Below, in pieces: positions 61,065-64,000 of a DNA stretch of 64,000 bases (its first letter is position 1; each line of letters begins with the position of its first letter). The notes under the pieces were generated by a model, which made no database searches, had not been told where the DNA came from, and saw only the letters and a list, made by a program, of their open reading frames with translations. This DNA is from Geminicoccaceae bacterium. GTDB taxonomy: Bacteria > Pseudomonadota > Alphaproteobacteria > Geminicoccales > Geminicoccaceae. The stretch lies in assembly GCA_028285265.1 (NCBI GenBank), contig JANQPX010000030.1, positions 248,001 through 312,000 on the forward strand, given 5' to 3'. The position numbers and the translations under genes were made by a program.

Positions 61065-61919
61065 TCAGCCGTCGTTACCACCTTCGCCTTCTTGCTCATC
61101 CGTGATCGGCGAGCCGTCCAGGTTGAAGCGCTCGATCGTCGCCCCTTCACGCAGTCCTTCGACCAGTGCCGTGACGATTTCGCGGGCGACTTCTTGGCGG
61201 ATTTGCGGCTCTGTCTCCTCAAATGAGGGTTCCGTCGTCCGCTTGTCTTCAACCTTGATCACATGGAAGCCGAACTGGGTCTGGACAGGCTCAGGCGATG
61301 TGCTGCCAACGTCCATTGAAAACGCTGCGTCGCCGAATTCCGGTACCATGGCTCCTTTTTTGAAGTAACCAAGATCGCCACCATTCGGTGCGCTCGGACC
61401 GGTTGACTTTTCCTTCGCGAGCTCCTCGAAGTCGGCGCCCCCTTCAAGCTCGACAATCACGGCCTTAGCATCTTCTTCGGAGGCCAGCAGGATATGGCGT
61501 GCGTGGACCTCCTCAAAGGAAAATCCTTCATCCTGTTTCATTTCCTCATATCGAGCCTGAAGCCGATCATCGGTGCTGCCCTCTTCAACTTTCTTACGCA
61601 GCATGAAGTCACGCAACACGGCCGCACGTGCTTGGGCAAGGGCTGCTTGCAAGTCAGGATCGTCCCCAAGATCCGACTTCTCGGCCTCGACCTCCAGGAG
61701 CTTAAAGTCGATCGTGCGGTCTAAGAGCATCGGGTAGAGCTGTTCAATCGGAGCCTGACGCATCTGGTCAGGCAACGAACGCAGGACCGCATCGACATCG
61801 CTTCTGAGGATTTCCGTGCCGTCAACGGTTGCTACAACCGGATTGTCAGCGTCTTGGGCCAGCGCCGCCGTGCTGACGGCCAGCAGCCCGAAGGCGGCGG
61901 CTAGTGATTTGGCCAACAT
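61065..61919 (-). CDS. periplasmic peptidyl-prolyl isomerase (parvulin, PrsA/SurA-like)
   Basis: A 284-residue folding factor. ATG 61919 has AGGAG 7 bases upstream and opens a signal peptide (MLAKSLAAAFGLLAVSTAALAQ); a longer frame to 61991 is not supported. The N-terminal SurA-like helical domain (VDGTEILRSDVDAVLRSLPDQMRQ) precedes the parvulin domain with VHARHILLASEEDA, GGDLGYFKKGAMVPEFGDAAF and FGFHVIKVED. The C-terminus is Glu/Gly-rich. It is divergent from secA, so two export-related genes share a promoter region. Confidence 0.9.
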   Translation of the reverse strand: MLAKSLAAAFGLLAVSTAALAQDADNPVVATVDGTEILRSDVDAVLRSLPDQMRQAPIEQLYPMLLDRTIDFKLLEVEAEKSDLGDDPDLQAALAQARAAVLRDFMLRKKVEEGSTDDRLQARYEEMKQDEGFSFEEVHARHILLASEEDAKAVIVELEGGADFEELAKEKSTGPSAPNGGDLGYFKKGAMVPEFGDAAFSMDVGSTSPEPVQTQFGFHVIKVEDKRTTEPSFEETEPQIRQEVAREIVTALVEGLREGATIERFNLDGSPITDEQEGEGGNDG

Positions 61920-62233
61920 GAGGTGAACTCCTGAATTCGGTGAAATGAGGGGGCATAGAAACCATAAAGCTGCAGATGTCACAAGCGGCACGCGGGTCGA
62001 ACCTCATGCAGGATGGACCCGTCGCGTTTGGTGCCGAAACATGATGGCTCGCTAGGCCCTTATCGGTGAGACGACGCTTGCAGAGCTATGGTCGCATTGG
62101 AAAAAGGCAAGGGGCGCATCGGCGGAAAGCCGAGTTCGCAAGGGCCGCGCGTTGACACCTTCCCCTAAACTGCCTATCTGACAATCTGAAAAATTATGAG
62201 TTCTTTTCCCCCTTTTTGGAGGGCCATGCGTCC
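61920..62233. other. divergent promoter region of the parvulin and secA genes
   Basis: A 314-bp gap between the leftward parvulin gene and the rightward secA. I see no RNA gene or coding frame. Near secA, GGAGGG at 62218-62223 is its ribosome binding site, and a three-codon frame ATG-CGT-CCA-TGA (62226-62237) overlaps the secA start by ATGA. Confidence 0.4.
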
Positions 62234-64000
62234 ATGATCGGCGCCCTCGCTAAGCGGCTGTTTGGCTCGGCCAACGATCGCTTCGTCAAGTCGTTGCGCA
62301 ACCGGGTCGAGACTATCAATGCTCTCGAACCCGACCTTGAAGCCTTGTCTGACGACGAGCTCAAAGCCCGCACGGACTGGCTTCGCGGCCGGCTTAAGGA
62401 TGGCGAGAGCCTAGACGATGTCCTGAATGATGCCTTTGCCACCGTGCGTGAGGCAGCAAAGCGCACGCTGGGTCAGCGTCACTATGACGTCCAAATGATC
62501 GGCGGCATGGTCCTGCATCAAGGCAAGATCGCCGAGATGAAGACCGGTGAAGGCAAAACCCTTGTGGCAACCCTTGCGGTCTATCTCAACGCGCTCGAAG
62601 GCAAAGGCGTTCACGTCGTCACAGTCAACGACTATCTGGCAAGCCGCGACAGTGCTTGGATGGGGCAGATCTATAACTATCTCGGCCTTTCCGTCGGCTG
62701 TATCGTGCCCAATCTGCCGGAGCCCGAGCGCAAAGCTGCCTACAGTTGTGACATTACCTACGGCACCAATAACGAATTTGGTTTCGATTACCTCCGCGAT
62801 AACATGAAGTTCGAACCGGAGCGGATGGTTCAGCGTGAGTTCAATTTCGCGATCGTGGATGAAGTGGACAGCATCCTTGTCGATGAGGCGAGGACTCCAC
62901 TGATCATTTCTGGCCCCGCAGAAACCAGCTCCGAGCTCTATGAGACCGTTGATGGCTATATTCCGAAGCTGGACGAAGAAGACTACGAGAAAGATGAAAA
63001 GCAGCGCGCTGTTTCGCTGTCTGAATCCGGCGCAGAGAAGATGCAAGAATGGCTCGCTGATACCGAGCTTTTGAAGAACCCGGAACTCTACGACATCGCG
63101 AACGTGACCCTGGTTCATCATATCAATCAGGCGCTTCGAGCCCACAAGCTCTTTACACGCGATGTCGACTATCTCGTCCGAAACGACAAGGTTGTGATCG
63201 TTGACGAGTTCACCGGTCGCATGATGGAAGGTCGGCGTTATTCCGACGGACTACATCAAGCGCTCGAGGCGAAAGAGCGGGTCACCATTCAGCCCGAGAA
63301 CCAAACGCTCGCGTCGATCACCTTCCAGAATTATTTCCGCCTATACCCAAAGCTTGCCGGTATGACCGGTACAGCGGCAACCGAGGCGGCGGAATTCTCC
63401 GAGATCTACGGCCTCGATGTGATCGAGATGCCGACCCATCAAAACATGGTCCGTGATGATCAAGATGACGAGGTCTATCGGACCACGGGTGAGAAAGATA
63501 AGGCCATCGTCAATTCGATTGCCGAAGCTCACGAGGGCGGTCAGCCGGTGCTGGTTGGCACTGTCAGCATTGAGAAGTCCGAGGCGCTTTCTGCGTTGCT
63601 GAAAAAGCGCAAAGTGCCTCATCAGGTTTTGAATGCCCGTTACCACGAGCAGGAAGCGTTCATCGTGGCTCAGGCGGGGCGGCTTGGTGCTGTGACCATT
63701 GCCACCAATATGGCGGGTCGCGGTACCGACATTCAGCTCGGCGGCAACGCGGAGATGCGCATTCAGCAGGAACTGGTCGAAATCGAAGACGGATCAAAAC
63801 GCCTTGAAGCTGCCGCTCGGATCGAGAGTGAAGTCGAGGCTGAGAAGGCGAAAGTTTTGGAAGCCGGCGGTCTGTATGTGCTTGGTACCGAGCGTCATGA
63901 AAGCCGTCGGGTCGACAATCAGCTTCGTGGCCGCTCAGGCCGTCAGGGCGATCCCGGCCGCTCGAAGTTCTTTTTGTCGCTTGAAGACGATCTCATGCGC
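62234..64000 (+). CDS. secA: preprotein translocase ATPase SecA (3' end outside window)
   Basis: The first 589 codons of the SecA motor that drives protein export through SecYEG. Motor domain 1 has the Walker [10 protein letters not shown] at 102-110, the Walker [10 protein letters not shown] near residue 210 and [19 protein letters not shown]; the preprotein-binding domain follows, then motor domain 2 with [13 protein letters not shown] and [17 protein letters not shown]. The last residues in the window, [24 protein letters not shown], are the arginine-finger region. The ribosome binding site GGAGGG is 10 bases from ATG 62234. Confidence 0.98.
   Translation, partial: MIGALAKRLFGSANDRFVKSLRNRVETINALEPDLEALSDDELKARTDWLRGRLKDGESLDDVLNDAFATVREAAKRTLGQRHYDVQMIGGMVLHQGKIAEMKTGEGKTLVATLAVYLNALEGKGVHVVTVNDYLASRDSAWMGQIYNYLGLSVGCIVPNLPEPERKAAYSCDITYGTNNEFGFDYLRDNMKFEPERMVQREFNFAIVDEVDSILVDEARTPLIISGPAETSSELYETVDGYIPKLDEEDYEKDEKQRAVSLSESGAEKMQEWLADTELLKNPELYDIANVTLVHHINQALRAHKLFTRDVDYLVRNDKVVIVDEFTGRMMEGRRYSDGLHQALEAKERVTIQPENQTLASITFQNYFRLYPKLAGMTGTAATEAAEFSEIYGLDVIEMPTHQNMVRDDQDDEVYRTTGEKDKAIVNSIAEAHEGGQPVLVGTVSIEKSEALSALLKKRKVPHQVLNARYHEQEAFIVAQAGRLGAVTIATNMAGRGTDIQLGGNAEMRIQQELVEIEDGSKRLEAAARIESEVEAEKAKVLEAGGLYVLGTERHESRRVDNQLRGRSGRQGDPGRSKFFLSLEDDLMR

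Noticed and set aside
1..64000. CRISPR arrays, tRNA or rRNA genes, insertion sequences and prophage
   Set aside because: No direct-repeat array other than the coding H1-like repeat, no tRNA-like T-arm signatures and no transposase or phage proteins were found.

Overview
The window is an ordinary stretch of bacterial chromosome, about 57-58% GC by eye, with roughly 60 genes packed on both strands. Gene content and closest family resemblances (intracellular PHB depolymerase and thiolase, DUF6898-like and YdcH-like small proteins, NDUFAF5-like methyltransferase, ArgJ/MutT/parvulin/SecA neighbourhood) point to an alphaproteobacterium, probably in or near the Rhodospirillales. I cannot resolve the genus. 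I saw no rRNA, tRNA, CRISPR array, insertion sequence, phage gene or plasmid function.

Layout. 1-8.6 kb: a truncated SAF-domain oxidoreductase, an ArsR-type regulator with its ArsP-like permease, a YugP-like membrane protease, TusA, an amino-acid ABC transporter (binding protein divergent from ATPase and permease), a LysE exporter, glucokinase and a YdcH-like protein. 8.7-12.4 kb: a coupled hsp20-lon-spoU operon. 12.6-20.4 kb: UbiH-like monooxygenase, hydrolase-tyrS-RDD-like operon, cysE and a NifS-type desulfurase, two divergent L,D-transpeptidases and a cupin. 20.5-32 kb: a PilZ-like protein, acetoacetyl-CoA thiolase, a hybrid histidine kinase with an eroded ATPase domain, an orphan PqqD, a Calx-beta protein, a FlgO/TPR protein, an Amt ammonium transporter and a large chemoreceptor. 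32.4-43 kb: cupin, M23 peptidase, an orphan sugar-type ABC ATPase, PHB depolymerase, an orphan OppBC-like permease pair, a D-amino-acid-deaminase-like enzyme and two lipoproteins. 43-48.8 kb: an RND efflux pump with its adaptor and small conserved proteins. 48.9-57.5 kb: an AtuA pair, a histone H1-like Lys/Ala repeat protein, peroxiredoxin plus glutathione peroxidase, a CorC-type protein, AccA, an isochorismatase-family hydrolase and an NDUFAF5-like methyltransferase. 57.5-64 kb: class III adenylate cyclase with a truncated haemoglobin, MutT, ArgJ, a parvulin and the first 589 codons of SecA.

How the parts connect. Carbon storage is represented by the thiolase and the PHB depolymerase. Both have a TTGCTGCA(A/T)TGCA motif upstream, which fits the CTGC-N3/4-GCAG site known for the PHB repressor PhaR. 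Protein quality control (Hsp20, Lon), peroxide defence (peroxiredoxin, Gpx), cell-wall crosslinking and cyclic-nucleotide signalling are also present.

No obviously new multi-gene defence or biosynthetic system is visible. The best leads are small: a 12-bp palindromic core shared by the ArsR-type promoter and a distant TPR-gene promoter; the PhaR-like motif pair; a sensor kinase whose ATPase motifs are gone; a truncated globin next to a PAS-adenylate cyclase with a perfect inverted repeat upstream; and an isolated PqqD with a well-initiated 18-codon peptide before it.
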